Of a stretch of 64,000 bases of DNA, positions 34,278 through 44,327 are shown one piece after another. This DNA comes from Chamaecrista fasciculata. Lineage: Eukaryota > Streptophyta > Magnoliopsida > Fabales > Fabaceae. A program made the position numbers and the translations under genes. Every line of letters starts with the position of its first letter. The first letter of the stretch is position 1. Below the pieces are notes generated by a model. It ran no database searches and was not told the origin of the DNA. It saw only the letters and a program-made list of their open reading frames with translations. The stretch is taken from contig QANZ01036032.1 in the NCBI GenBank assembly GCA_003254925.1, positions 110,169-174,168 on the forward strand, in the 5' to 3' direction.

Positions 34278-36336
34278 TGATAAGTGTATAAATTAAAATG
34301 ATTTAAGCTTTATTTTACACTTATTCAAGAGACTTTTATTTTGTTTTAATGAGGTTTGAGCCTAGTTTTTGTATGATTTTTGTATTTTTTCTTTAATATG
34401 TTATACTTTGGTTATTTTTGTGTTGTATTTTGTTAATTTTATTTCATTTTAATATTTTTCAGATTTTAGGACTTGAAATAAATGGGGAAAAAGCGATTTG
34501 GAAGCTTAAATTATCAACCGGTGCGAGAAATTATCAAGAAAATCAAGTTAAAAGTACACCGCCAGAAGGACCAAAATGAAAGTTCAAAATACAAAATTGG
34601 ACCAAAGTGGTGACAATACATATATATGTGGGACAGAATTGAAATAAAGTTGTGTTGTTGAAGGTTACAAATACAAATCACTCATTATTATTTCATCACA
34701 ATGCCCAACACGTTTTATCTGAAAATCTCTCATTGCTCTCCACTACATACATGATCATTACATACCATCATATATATGTATAAACTACAAAATGAGTGAT
34801 TGAATGTGCAAGCACCAAATTCAGCTTTCTAACATGGACTTTCAACTTTCCAGCGCCGGATGTGAAGTGATAAATGGGGATGATATACTTTTAAAATCAA
34901 AAGGAACAAGTGCTGAATTTTTTATTCAAATGGAGTGTGTGTGATTTACTTTAATGTCCAAGTGGTCCAAGTGGTGTATGTAGATGCTCAATTATTCAAC
35001 ATTATAAATAGAGACCTCCATGAAGCTTGAAATAATCTCTAATTCATTCCTTTTCTCTCTTCTTTCTTTGTATTTCGTCCCTCTCTCCCCCATAAGCTCA
35101 GGAGTTATGGTGTTTTGTAATTTATTTTCTTTGTATTTTAAGTATGTTTATTTAGTATTTTATTTTCTATAGGATTGTGAATTCATGATAATTTTATTTT
35201 CATAATTTTTTTCTCATAATTATTGGATTCCAGTTGTTATTAAATTCAGTTATTTTGTTATTATTGATATTTTTATTTTGGTGGCCAACAAAATAGAGAT
35301 AGTTTGGGGATCTTAGGGTGAGCTTCAAGAGGAGACCCTTAAGATAGACCGTGGTTTAACTGCCTTTAGATGCTAATTTATTAGGGTTTGTTAGTAGGAT
35401 AGAGATTATGGGTATTTTAGTGTCTGAGGTTAGTTTAATACAATTAGTGATCCAATAATTTAAGAAGTTATTTAAATTTAATTACCATTGAGGAATCAAT
35501 CCTAGGAAATTGTTGTGTGTTTGTTTTAGTATTTTTATCTTCTTCCTTATGTTATTTATTTTTTATACCATCTCTTTTATTTTAGGCAAAAGACTCTTTC
35601 GTGCCCCAACGTTTGCGGTGATTTTCAGTTATGCCTCAAACGTTTCATTTGTGTCAGTTGTGCCCATAATGTGAAACGTTAGTTTCAATTATGCCTCTAA
35701 TTTTGACTCAATGTTGATGTGTCAATTTTTTTTACTTGCATTGTGTGTCAATTTTTTTGTTCTGAATTGAATATGTGGCAAAATGACTGGATAAATAAAA
35801 CACCCCTGATTTATTTTTTATCCACCATGGCATTTCCTACGTGGTATAAGGCTTGTGAAGATGAAGATGTCAAAAAAATTTTAGGGTAGTAATTTTTTGG
35901 TTTAGAGAATGTAAATCCACGTAGGAAATGCCATGGTGGATAAAAAATAAATCAGGGATGTTTATTTATCCAGTCATCTTGTCACATATTCAATTCAAAA
36001 CAAAAAATTGACACACAAGTAAAATTTGGGGCATAATTGAAACTAACGTTTCACATTGGGGACACAACTGACACAAATGAAACGTTAGGGGCATAACTGA
36101 AAATCACCGCAAACGTTAGGGGCACGAAAGGGTCTTTTGCATTTATTTTATTGTGACATCTCTTTTGGGCTAGTTTAGCTTAACTGAAAAATACAACACA
36201 ATGTTCATTATTTAATTTGTAGTACTGACTCCCTTGGGACGATACCTTGTGCTCTATTGTCTATACTATTATTTCTGATAGTGTACGCTTGCACTTAGGT
36301 TTATAAATTTAAAGCTTTCAAGAAAAAATCCCATCA
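34278..36336 (+). mobile_element. solo LTR of an LTR retrotransposon
   Basis: Starts TGATAAGTG and ends CCCATCA, flanked by a perfect 5-bp duplication CTATA (34273-34277 and 36337-36341). It contains a TATA-like TATAAATAGAG (about 35005) followed by pyrimidine-rich sequence, and near its end a 'CTCCCTTGGGACGATACC' type segment common in plant LTR ends. No gag or pol and no second LTR are present. About 1.5 kb once the nested element 35585-36141 is removed. Superfamily not determined. Confidence 0.75.
35585..36141 (+). mobile_element. MULE-like MITE nested in the solo LTR
   Basis: Long TIRs starting GGCAAAAGACTCTTTCGTGCC, flanked by the 9-bp duplication TTTATTTTA (35576-35584 and 36142-36150); the last base of the right end has changed from C to A. 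Second copy at 40549-41109, whose central part is in the opposite orientation. Confidence 0.8.
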
Positions 36337-36341
36337 CTATA

Positions 36342-37275
36342 CGAAATTGTAAAGTCTTTGCCTTTGGATGAATATTATTAGGAGAGAGGAATTAATAAAT
36401 TGGGACCAAAATGACAATTCAACCTCAGCTTATAAGTAGGCTAAAAAATGAGGCTTTCCGGGATATATACGACTCTTAATAAATAGGCTAATAGCCATTC
36501 TTTGCCTAACAAAACAATATATAGCGATAGCTATAAAGAGGGAGAGTAAAGAATTCAATGTATTGCCATTATTATTTATTATAAGAAATTAAAGAAAGAG
36601 ATGAGATCTGAGTAAGTAAATATTTTTTTTCTTGAAACATAATTCATTCAAAGTAAGGCAAAGTCAAACACAGTACAAACAAAAACATAGCAAAATAATT
36701 CAATCCTTTCCTAACATCAACAACAACACTTGACAAAACATCAACTGACGAAGGTGGGAGGTTTGCAACCCATCTTCGTCTTAGACAAATTGACAAGACA
36801 ATCAGCTACCAAGTTAACGGATCCAGGGATCCAACTAAAGCTACCACCATCTAAAGAACTGGAAACACAAAAAAAAAACCATACCAGATCGACACCGTGG
36901 GATCCAAGATCTAGAACGTCGTCGCCCCAAAACCCATCGCAGAAAACACACTGACACGACCAGAGAGCACACAAATCTGGGAAGGACAACTGCCGAAAAC
37001 CACCTAAACTTGAAAACCACCACCACAGAAGGCCAAAGTTGGGAGGTGTCGCCGAAAACCCTAATATGAAATAGGGTAAAATCTCTTATAAAAAAGAGAT
37101 GTGGTTCCTCATGAGGAAGAGTTTGAAGTAAAACACTCTTATGAAAGAGAGAATTTTTTGGGAGCTAAGGTTTTCTACTCTGATAAGTAAATAGATTACA
37201 CAAGGTTTGAAAATACATATATACTTTGATCATTAAATTGTACATTTTCATCATTTAGAAATTGAGTGATTGGTG
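36342..37275. other. intergenic between LTR and fold-back, no gene supported
   Basis: The minus strand of 36740-36850 reads SFSWIPGSVNLVADCL, faintly like the end of a LINE RNase H domain, but too short to call. A poly-T/A tail-like run lies at 36625. Nothing else recognised. Confidence 0.35.
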
Positions 37276-37585
37276 GGTTTTTTTATTTTTATAATACAAA
37301 AATAAAAAAAAGGAGCCATGCCACCCAAAAAAGAAAATAATTCTCAAGATGGGTGCCACGTGGCACCCATCTTTTTTTTATTTTTTTATTTTTAAAAATA
37401 AAACTGAAATCGCAGTGAAGACTGCGATTTCAAAAACAAATGGCAGTCTTCACTGCGATTTCAGTTTTATTTTAAAAAAAAAATAAAAAAAAGATGGGTG
37501 CCACGTGGCACCCATCTTGAAAATTATTTTTTTTTTGTGACATGGCTCCTTTTTTTATTTTTTGTATTATAAAAATAAAAAAACT
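37276..37585. mobile_element. fold-back MITE, near-complete hairpin with 10-bp target duplication
   Basis: The whole 310 bp is one inverted repeat with arms of about 145 bp, folding near 37430. Flanked by GTGATTGGTG at 37266-37275 and 37586-37595. Each arm contains the palindrome GGTGCCACGTGGCACC (37353-37368 and about 37496-37511), which includes a G-box. The centre carries a second inverted segment, CTGAAATCGCAGTGAAGACT. The 9-10 bp duplication suggests a Mutator-type mover. It could be transcribed into a long hairpin RNA. Confidence 0.8.
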
Positions 37586-37728
37586 GTGATTGGTGATTTT
37601 AAGAGACAAAGTGTTAGGTTACTCATAAATTATTGAAGTTAATTAGTGCACATTTTTAATTTGTTTTTTCAATAGCTGAGCAGAGAATTATAGTTATAGA
37701 AGACTAGAAAATTTCTTTTTGACAAAAG

Positions 37729-38060
37729 TATTAATTCATCTCCAAATTTTACACTAACTGTTAATTTCGTCCTTAATCTTTTGTTTTTTTGTTAATTTTG
37801 TCCCTAATGTTTTATATTTTGGCCAATTTTATCCTTTGCTCTTACTTTAGTCAAATGTTATTGATAGAATCTATGTGACTAATGATATATAATGTAAAAT
37901 TGATAGAAAAAGAAACTCAAATCCTAAAGTAAGAAGTTAGTCAAAGGATAAAATTGACTAAAATGTGAAACATTGGGGAAAAAATTGACAACAAAAAAAG
38001 ATTGAGAACAAAATTGACAGTTGATGTAAAGTTTTGGGACGAAATTAGTACTTTTGTCAA
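37729..38060. repeat. long-TIR MITE upstream of the intact dioxygenase
   Basis: Arms 'ttgacaaaagtattaattc' and 'gaaattagtacttttgtcaa' are inverted; interior is shared with 30925-31265 and in part with 47085-47491. It marks the left end of the duplicated dioxygenase unit. Confidence 0.65.
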
Positions 38061-38591
38061 AAAAATTTATATGAAAAATAGAGAGAAAATTAAAAAAAAA
38101 TTATAAAACTTATGTGTCATTTTTTAATCGGTTATTTGATAACAAAACTAAACCATAAACTTTTTATTTCTTCTGAAAAATAAACTAAACCAAAAAGGCA
38201 AAAAAAAAATCAACAAAGCTTCAGGCCATCCAGAACACCCAATATTCTATTATTTATGCTTCTTGTTTAGTCAATAGAAGAATAAAAAATGAGAACAACG
38301 TGATAAATTTGTTTTCTTTTCTTTGGGAACGGACAAAGCGAAAATGATAGGAAACTTCATACCCTCCATTGAAATTAATCCAACTACTTACTGTTTATTT
38401 TATTCATTTGTATCTTACTGTTGAAAAGTCAGAGAACCTATGAGCACAACGTGCTTCTTATCTTCTTTGAATCATTGATTTTTTGTGTAAGCAGTAGGAA
38501 CTAAGAAGTCTATTTATTTTGGCTCCTATTAGGAAGAACGACACAGATAGTAAAGAAGTCAAGTCACTCACCGTTGGTTTCTTCTCTCAGT

Positions 38592-40196
38592 ATGGTGGTC
38601 ACAAACTCTAGTGAGCTAGATGAAGCTTCTGATGTCAATTATGACTTTACAGCTGAACTTGAAGCATTTCATGAATCAAAGGCTGGTGTGAGAGGTATCT
38701 TAGAATCTGGGGTCACCAAGATACCACGTATGTTCTATTTTGGGAAGTTGAACTCAGAAAATGGCTCAAACTACAGTCTCCCCATAATAGACCTTGCAGG
38801 CATAACACAAAGCAATGCAGGTCTTCTTCACTCTGAAGTGGTTGAGAAAATTGGAAGTGCATGCCAGAAGTGGGGATTTTTCCAGGTGATTAATCATGGG
38901 ATTCCAAATGATGTTTTGGATGAGATGATCAATGGAATCCGTAGGTTTCATGAACAAGATTCTGAGGTGAGGAAGCAGTTTTACACGCGGGATCCAAAGA
39001 AGAAGAAGGTCATATACCATTCCAATATTACTCTGGCTGCTGACCATCCTGCTAACTGGAGGGATACAATTGGATTTCTCATGGCTCCTGATCAAGCTAA
39101 ACCAGAAGAAATCCCAGATGTATGTAGGTAATGTGATGAAACAAATCAATACTTTTGGTTTCCTTGTAAAGTCTGATATTGTTCATATGGCAGTGGATAC
39201 AACTAATATTTGAAAATGTTTTAGTGATTATGGGAACAAACTGATAATCTGTTGCTTATTGAGTCTGTATCAAGTTACAAGAAAAACTCCAATGATTAAT
39301 GCAGTTTTCTTAACATGCCATGTTTGTGTTCACTAGATTATTTAAGTTAAGACCCTTTTCAATAAGAGGCTTTTTCCTGTTCCTTATGAAATGTGTTCCA
39401 GGGACATTGTGATTGAGTATTCAAAGAAAATAAGGGATTTGGGACATACCATCTTTGAGTTGTTGTCAGAAGCTCTTGGCCTTAATCCTTCTTACCTCAA
39501 AGATTTGGCTTGTGCTGAAGGAACTTTTATTCTGGGTCATTACTATCCAGAATGCCCTGAACCTGAATTGACTATGGGCACTACAAAGCATACTGATGCT
39601 GCTTTCATGACAATACTTCTGCAAGACCAGCTAGGTGGTCTTCAAGTCCTTCATCAGAATCAATGGGTTGATGTTCCTCCTCTGCGTGGAGCTCTGGTTG
39701 TTAACATTGGAGATCTTCTACAGGTAACTTCAGTGTATATGATTTCTCAAAAAGAAACTCTTTCTAGTTTTGATTAGTTTTATAAAAAAATTTACACAAA
39801 TCTTGAGAGAACTTTTTTTATGGCTGCTAAATTTCAAGAGCTATATAAAATCACATGACATGCTTATCCACTAAAACAATTTGTGACTGTGAGAATTATA
39901 CTAATTACTGGGTTTCATGGTTGTTGATGGTGCAGCTAATTACAAACGACAGGTTCATAAGTGTTTTTCACAGGGTCTTAGCAAGTCAAATAGGCCCAAG
40001 GATTTCCATAGCAAGCTTCTTCATAAACAATGGTCATATAGAAGAGGAAACACCAAAGGTTTATGGTCCAATTAGAGAATTGTTATCAGGTGAAAACAAA
40101 GCAATCTATAAGGGTGTTACCACAAAAGAGTTTTTGACACATCATTTCTCAAAGGGCCTTGATGGGGACTCTGCCTTGCAGCCCTTCAGATTATGA
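38592..40196 (+). CDS. 2-oxoglutarate/Fe(II)-dependent dioxygenase, ACC-oxidase homolog (intact copy)
   Basis: Three exons, 38592-39127, 39402-39723, 39936-40196, all GT-AG, 372 residues, near the usual 360-370 of 1-aminocyclopropane-1-carboxylate oxidase homologs. DIOX_N domain about residues 62-170 ([19 protein letters not shown]); C-terminal 2OG-Fe(II) domain about 220-330 with the iron triad His242-x-Asp244 (KHTDAAF) and His298 (VFHRV), and the 2-oxoglutarate motif RIS at 308-310. Soluble cytosolic enzyme, no signal peptide. This subgroup is not true ACC oxidase; members act in specialised metabolism and the substrate here cannot be inferred. The ATG at 38592 matches that of the paralog. 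Promoter and 5' flank (38163-38591) are almost identical to those of the copy at 31705. A 21-bp segment holding a stop in that copy is missing here. Confidence 0.95.
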
Positions 40197-40548
40197 TAAA
40201 ATATAAAGAATATGATGGATTCACTCTTGGTTCTTATGGGTTGTCTCTAGTTTATCGATCATAGTTAACTTCTGCCTTTATTTGTAATTCACCATATGTA
40301 GTATTTCCAATCTAATATAATCCAACTAGTTTACTAGTTTATTCTAATTTTTACAATTCTGTTTAGTTATTTCCAATCCAATATAATCCAACTCCAAAAA
40401 TGATTTTTAAAATCCATCAAACTCATTCTTCAATTTAAAAACGATTGATAATATGATTTAATGCTTAGTTCTTACGATTTTATTTTAAAGTGGAGTTTAC
40501 ACAAACATTGACCCTAGTAAGCGTGAGATTCTATCCAAAAAAAAAAAT

Positions 40549-41109
40549 TGTCAAAAGACCCTTTCGTGTCCCTAACGTTTGCGGTGATTTTCAGTTATGT
40601 CCCTGACGTTTCATTTGTGTCAGTTGTGTCACCAATGTGAAACGTTAGTTTCAATTATTCCCCCAATTTTACTTGTGTGTCAATTTTTTGTTCTGAATTG
40701 AATATGTGGCAAGATGACTAGATAAATAAAACATCCCTGATTTATTTTTTATCCACCATAGCATTACCTACGTGGATTTACATTCTTTACACCGAAAAAT
40801 TACTACCCTAAAATTTTTTTTTGACATCTTCATCTTCATCTTCGCAAGCCTTATACCACATAGGAAATGCCATGGTGGATAAAAAATAAATTAGGGATGT
40901 TTTATTTATTCAGTCATCTTGCCACATATTCAATTCAGAACAAAAAATTGACACACTAGTAAAAAAAATTGACACATCAGCATTGAGTCAAAATTGGGAG
41001 CATAATTGAAACTAACGTTTCGCATTGGGGGCACAAGTGACATAAATAAAACCTTATGGACGTAACTGAAAATCACTGTAAACGTTAGGGGCACGAGAGG
41101 GTCTCTTAA
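40549..41109 (-). mobile_element. MULE-like MITE, second copy
   Basis: Same long TIRs as 35585-36141 (TGTCAAAAGACCCTTTCGTG left; GGGCACGAGAGGGTCTCTTA right), with the central CATCTTCATC segment inverted relative to that copy. Flanks CGTGAG on the left (40522-40527) and again at 42231-42236, whereas the duplicated block at 30697 has one undivided copy, so this element plus the adjacent Pack-MULE occupy a formerly empty site. Confidence 0.7.
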
Positions 41110-41132
41110 TAAATAAAAAATAAAAAAATAAA

Positions 41133-42221
41133 GGCTTAAGTGCACTTTTGGTCCCAATACTATGACTAAGGTTTCAATTTGGTCCCATAACTATTTTTGT
41201 TGCAGATTTGGTCCCAAACCTTCGCAAAAAGTTTCACAGTTAGTCCCCTGGTCACTTCCGTCCAAATTTTGCCGTTAATTCTGACGTGGCAGTGTGACTG
41301 GGATGCTGACGTGGCAAAATCAAATGAGATGGACTAAATTAGGATCAATATGTAACATTTCATAACTTCTCTATACTCATTCCACAATATCTACAAATCA
41401 ATTGAAGCTTGACGGAGAAATTGTCGCTTTCTGCTGAAGAACTGTTTGACGGAGGCAAAATCAAAGCCGTCAAGCCTCTGTCTCGATTAGGAATCGACGA
41501 ATTCGGATCTAGTAAATCTGGAAATTCTCTTGTGGCTAGATCGAAGAAGGCGATTGGAGATGCTTTCTCGCCTAAAAAGGAGACGCAAGAGAGAAGAGGA
41601 AGAGATAGAACTCCAAGTACGGGTCGCAGAACCACGCGATCTCACTCGCCGTACAGAAATTTAGGGTTTATTAACACATTTGAGGAAGAACAAGGCGTAC
41701 CACCACGACAACAAAATCAGACGAATCAGAGAGATTCACTGGCATCGACATCTGCGAATTCCAAGAGCTCGAGAATATGGAGATTGAGAGATTTCTTGTT
41801 GTTTCGAAGCGCATCAGAAGGAAGAGGATCGAGCAAGGATCCATTGAGGAAGTACTCTGTTTTGTACAAGAAACCTGAAGAAGCGAAGATTTCAAGCTTT
41901 AGATCTGTAGATAGTCCGAACTGCCACGTCAGAATGAGTATACACTTTTTTTTTGATTTGTAGATATTGTGGAATGAGTATAGAGAAGTTATGAAATGTT
42001 ACATATTGATCCTAATTTAGTCCATCTCATTTGATTTTGCCACGTCAGCATCCCAGTCACACTGCCACGTCAGAATTAACGACAAAATTTGGACGGAAGT
42101 GACCAGGGGACTAACTGTGAAACTTTTTGCGAAGGTTTGGGACCAAATCTGCAACAAAAATAGTTATGGGACCAAATTGAAACCTTAGTCATAGTATTGG
42201 GACCAAAAGTGCACTTAAGCC
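41133..42221. mobile_element. Pack-MULE with 268-bp TIRs and captured DUF1645-like fragment
   Basis: TIRs 41133-41400 and 41954-42221 are inverted copies differing by about one base over 268 bp; they begin GGCTTAAGTGCACTTTTGGT. A perfect 9-bp duplication AAAAATAAA flanks it (41124-41132, 42222-42230), diagnostic of Mutator-like elements. No transposase; the interior is a fragment of a host gene. The near-identity of the TIRs implies recent movement. Confidence 0.92.
41406..41925 (+). pseudogene. captured DUF1645-type gene fragment in the Pack-MULE
   Basis: An uninterrupted frame of about 170 codons reads AEELFDGGKIKAVKPLSRL near its start and WRLRDFLLFRSASEGRGSS, KDPLRKYSVLYKK near its end, with a basic/serine-rich middle (GRDRTPSTGRRTTRSHSPYR). 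These are hallmarks of the plant DUF1645 family, a stress-related group of unknown function. There is no ATG at its beginning (the frame opens with TTG right after the left TIR), so the family's usual N-terminal third is missing. It ends by running into the right TIR. The absence of frame damage fits recent capture; expression as a chimera is possible but not shown. Confidence 0.75.
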
Positions 42222-42230
42222 AAAAATAAA

Positions 42231-42600
42231 CGTGAGCTAGTACTGCTTTGCACGGAACTTGAGTAGATTAGTACAAGACTCCAAAGTGGAACCCACATAA
42301 ATTTGGACTCTTTTGTTCATCCCATGAACTAATTTTCAGGAATTCTATGAAATTACCAATAATTTTGAAGAAATTATCTGCTAATATTTTATTCTTTTTC
42401 AATCGAAGAAAGAAATAATGCAATATTTACTAATAAAAAACAGTTTTCTTCTTTTAAAAATGCTGGAAGATCTTATCCATCAGAATCAGTAGTAATGACA
42501 CAGCACAGTCCGAATTCCAACAAAATGATCTGCATTCGATAAGTATACACTATAGATAGATATAGTGCCGGAAATTCGTTTTTGGAAGAAGATAGACGAA
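42231..42600. other. MCCB upstream region
   Basis: Starts with a segment shared with 30697-30783 in the segmental duplicate, then about 250 bp of unique DNA that should hold the MCCB promoter and 5' UTR. The dioxygenase/MCCB interval is therefore largely transposon-derived. Confidence 0.5.
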
Positions 42601-44290
42601 ATGATGCTACGCTTATTGGCTTTGGGGAGAAGAGGAGTAGCTTCAATCTCGTCCATTAGGGTCGACAACTCATGGAGAGGAAGCAACTCTGAGATTCTTA
42701 CCAGAAGGGGCTTCTGCTTGGGCGTCATTCCCGATGGCGTCGATCGAAAATCGGAGGCGTTTGCTAGCAACTCCAATTCCATGGCTAACTTGATTTCCGA
42801 ACTCCAATCGCACGTAGCCAAGGTAATGTTTCTTCATTTCTTTATCTATTTGTTGTTTAATTTGTGGTTTTGGACTAAAGAGTGCTGTTCTAATTAAGGT
42901 GCTTGCGGGTGGTGGAGCTGAGGCAGTGAGGAGGAACAAGAGCAGGAATAAGCTTCTTCCCAGAGAGAGAATTGGTCGCCTCCTTGATCCTGGTGCTTCA
43001 TTTCTAGAGCTTTCTCAGGTTTACTTACAATTTTACATGATAGTTTTGATTGTGTTAGTTCAAATCTTTATAAATAGAAAAGATTGACATAGATGGCATA
43101 TGTCATTAGATATTGTAGTTTTTAAAATTTTCGTAGAGATTTATGGATCTCTTAATTATTTGTCTACTATTAGAATTACAATATATATGAATAGATATTG
43201 TGGAGTCATATCATGTAATTTCAAAAAGTTGGTGTCTCAGACTCTCGGTGATTCTGTACTGGTATCGTGTCCTGTGTTTGTGCTTCATAGCTCTGCATGG
43301 TTGGAATTATGTGGGAGCTAGAAAACATATTCATAGATTTTGCCTGGACTCTAAGGTGATTAGGCGGCCAATACATTAACTTGGTCGTTGGTTCTGATAA
43401 GTGATGAGGTTGGAGAGAAAATGATTCTGATTGCTATTAAATGGATAAGGCTTGGAAATGAGAACTATGAAACGGATTAGAAGTGCATTCTATTACTGGC
43501 TCATAAAACATACACTGTTTAGGCATGTGTTGCATAATGTGGGGGATCTTATGGTTTTTTAATGATACAGCTTGCAGGACATGAATTGTATGAAGAATCT
43601 TTGCCTTCTGCTGGGATTATAACTGGAATAGGTCCAGTGCATGGGCAACTTTGTATGTTTGTCGCCAATGACCCTACAGTTAAGGGGGGTACGTATTACC
43701 CCATAACTGTTAAGAAACATCTTAGGGCACAAGAGATTGCTGCTCGATGCAAATTACCCTGTATATATCTTGTTGATAGTGGAGGTGCTTTCCTTCCAAA
43801 GCAGGCCGATGTCTTCCCGGACAGAGAGAACTTTGGCAGAATATTCTATAATCAGGCTTTAATGTCTGCTGAAGGCATTCCACAGATTGCATTGGTTTTA
43901 GGTTCTTGCACTGCCGGGGGTGCATATATACCTGCTATGGCTGATGAAAGTGTAATGGTCAAGGGTAACGGAACCATATTTTTAGCTGGGCCTCCTCTTG
44001 TGAAGGTCGGTGCCAGGCTTTCTGATGTTCCAAAATCCTTCATGTGCAGTAATTTCTTGCTTTTTATTTGTTTCTTCTTTAAACTTTTGATTAAGTCCAC
44101 TGAGTTTTTCTTTGTGTTTATGTGTTTTTTGTCTGTCCTCTATGCCTCTATGACAAGAGTTTACCTTAATTAGATGATTTTATAGGCTGCTACTGGGGAA
44201 GAGGTCTCTGCAGAGGATTTGGGGGGTGCGACTGTTCACTGCAAGACATCAGGTGTTTCAGATTATTTTGCTCAAGGTATTTACTTTTTG

Positions 44291-44327
<37 letters not shown>

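Noticed and set aside
36741..36989. Possible RNase H tail (SFSWIPGSVNLVADCL) on the minus strand
   Set aside because: Only about 15 residues match loosely and no catalytic Asp/Glu region is nearby; not enough to call a LINE.
42899..43087. Separate short frame starting at MCCB exon 2
   Set aside because: It is exon 2 of MCCB read on into intron 2, not an independent gene.
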